Shown here piece after piece: positions 63,318 through 64,000 of a stretch of 64,000 nucleotides of DNA. Source of the DNA: Paenibacillus plantarum (GTDB taxonomy: Bacteria > Bacillota > Bacilli > Paenibacillales > NBRC-103111); the NCBI RefSeq assembly GCF_013141695.1, contig NZ_WHNY01000072.1, positions 16,959 through 80,958 of the forward strand. Direction: 5' to 3'. Numbering within the stretch: the first letter of the stretch is position 1; each line of letters starts with the position of its first letter. Both the position numbers and the translations under genes were made by a program. Below the pieces are notes generated by a model. The model was not told where the DNA came from and made no database searches. It was given only the letters and a program-made list of their open reading frames with translations.

Positions 63318-63393
63318 TGGTGAGTCATGTAGGATTCGAACCTACGACACCCTGATTAAAAGTCAGGTGCTCTACCAACTGAGCTAATGACTC
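63318..63393 (-). tRNA. tRNA-Lys (anticodon TTT)
   Basis: Acceptor GAGTCAT/ATGACTC, anticodon loop CTTTTAA, T-loop TTCGAAT. The 3' CCA is encoded. Confidence 0.96.
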
Positions 63394-63412
63394 ATGGTGT
63401 ATACATAAAAAA

Positions 63413-63489
63413 TGGCGGAGCTGACGGGATTCGAACCCGCGGTCTCCTGCGTGACAGGCAGGCATGTTGGGCCACTACACCACAGCTCC
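63413..63489 (-). tRNA. tRNA-Asp (anticodon GTC)
   Basis: Acceptor GGAGCTG/CAGCTCC, anticodon loop CTGTCAC, T-loop TTCGAAT. The 3' CCA is encoded. Confidence 0.96.
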
Positions 63490-63520
63490 ACACTATGTAA
63501 TTCTCCTCTTAGTAAGAGGT

Positions 63521-63597
<77 letters not shown>

Positions 63598-63671
63598 ACA
63601 ATACTAGCATGATATTTTATTATTCCCAGAGAAAATTGAAGACATCCTAACTTTCTTCTGAAAAGATAAAA

Positions 63672-63747
63672 TGGTGGAGGCTGACGGGATCGAACCGCCG
63701 ACCCTCTGCTTGTAAGGCAGATGCTCTCCCAGCTGAGCTAAGCCTCC
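63672..63747 (-). tRNA. tRNA-Val (anticodon TAC)
   Basis: Acceptor GGAGGCT/AGCCTCC, anticodon loop CTTACAA, T-loop TTCGATC. The 3' CCA is encoded. Confidence 0.96.
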
Positions 63748-63773
63748 ATGGGATAAATCTTTGTAGGAATTGA

Positions 63774-63848
63774 TGGTGACCCGTAGGGGACTCGAACCCC
63801 TGTTACCTCCGTGAAAGGGAGGTGTCTTAACCACTTGACCAACGGGCC
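63774..63848 (-). tRNA. tRNA-Glu (anticodon TTC)
   Basis: Acceptor GGCCCGT/ACGGGTC (one G-T pair), anticodon loop CTTTCAC, T-loop TTCGAGT. The 3' CCA is encoded. Confidence 0.96.
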
Positions 63849-63882
63849 TCGTATACAGGCTTTTCTAATTTGAAAGCTCTTA

Positions 63883-63974
63883 TGGCGGAGAGAGAGGGAT
63901 TCGAACCCTCGAGACGCTTGTGACGCCTACACGATTTCCAATCGTGCTCCTTCGGCCAGCTCGGACACCTCTCC
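63883..63974 (-). tRNA. tRNA-Ser (anticodon GGA)
   Basis: Class II tRNA with long variable arm; acceptor GGAGAGG with CTCTCC, anticodon loop TTGGAAA in CACGA/TCGTG. The 3' CCA is encoded. The cluster may continue beyond the window. Confidence 0.95.
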
Positions 63975-64000
63975 ATAAAAAAGTCCTGGTTTGTAAGAAT

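Overview
The window looks like a chromosomal segment of an endospore-forming, SLH/S-layer-bearing Gram-positive of the Paenibacillaceae (Paenibacillus or Cohnella type). I infer this from the YyaC spore protease, three-domain SLH anchors, YesM/YesN-type two-component genes, bacillus-type glyA and metE lengths, AGGAGG ribosome sites, intrinsic terminators, and encoded tRNA CCA ends. No rRNA, phage, transposase or CRISPR array was seen.

Layout. 1-4.8 kb: a partial secreted-protein gene, repeat-filled DNA, an AraC regulator convergent with two Gfo/Idh/MocA oxidoreductases, and a decayed LysR gene. 4.8-10.1 kb: a Nudix gene, then glyA, metE and a MetR/MtaR-like LysR gene, all on the minus strand. 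10.2-23.1 kb: the most notable part, two convergent transcription units, each opened by a cobalamin riboswitch with its own terminator. The plus unit encodes an SLH-anchored alpha-toroid protein, a membrane-anchored DUF4430 protein, an ECF T component, and a single polypeptide fusing two ECF ATPases with an S component. The minus unit encodes one 2046-residue SLH protein with an alpha-toroid and four DUF4430-type domains. In animals, intrinsic factor and transcobalamin bind B12 between exactly these two fold types (alpha6/alpha6 barrel plus DUF4430-like beta domain). I therefore read the locus as a wall-anchored, transcobalamin-like B12 capture and uptake system, next to B12-independent metE.

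23-33.4 kb: a Met/Pro-rich small membrane protein, a 61-bp tandem repeat, an MBL hydrolase, a thioredoxin-fold protein, DedA, LysR/HPP, a cupredoxin, and an OmpR regulator-histidine kinase-MMPL transporter operon. 33.5-44.3 kb: a carbohydrate region with GH4 alpha-galactosidase (melA) and its divergent AraC regulator, a sugar ABC transporter, and a divergent sulfatase plus YesM/YesN pair; this suggests use of a galactose-containing, possibly sulfated glycan. 44.6-59.3 kb: mostly housekeeping genes (Dabb, GGDEF, topB, an odd LspA paralogue, HAD, an ABC exporter with a charged repeat insertion, yyaC, NlpC/P60 under a c-di-AMP riboswitch, GNAT, an acetyl-esterase). 59.7-64 kb: two minus-strand tRNA clusters (Gly, Pro, Arg, Gly; then Leu, Lys, Asp, fMet, Val, Glu, Ser) around AIM24, GyrI-like, ferritin and DUF1450 genes.

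A second unusual signal is a set of intergenic elements of about 190 bp. Each holds four short dyads spaced about 51, 62 and 51 bp. Two different motif families (TGGAAAAT-type and GGAAC-type) share this same geometry at separate loci.
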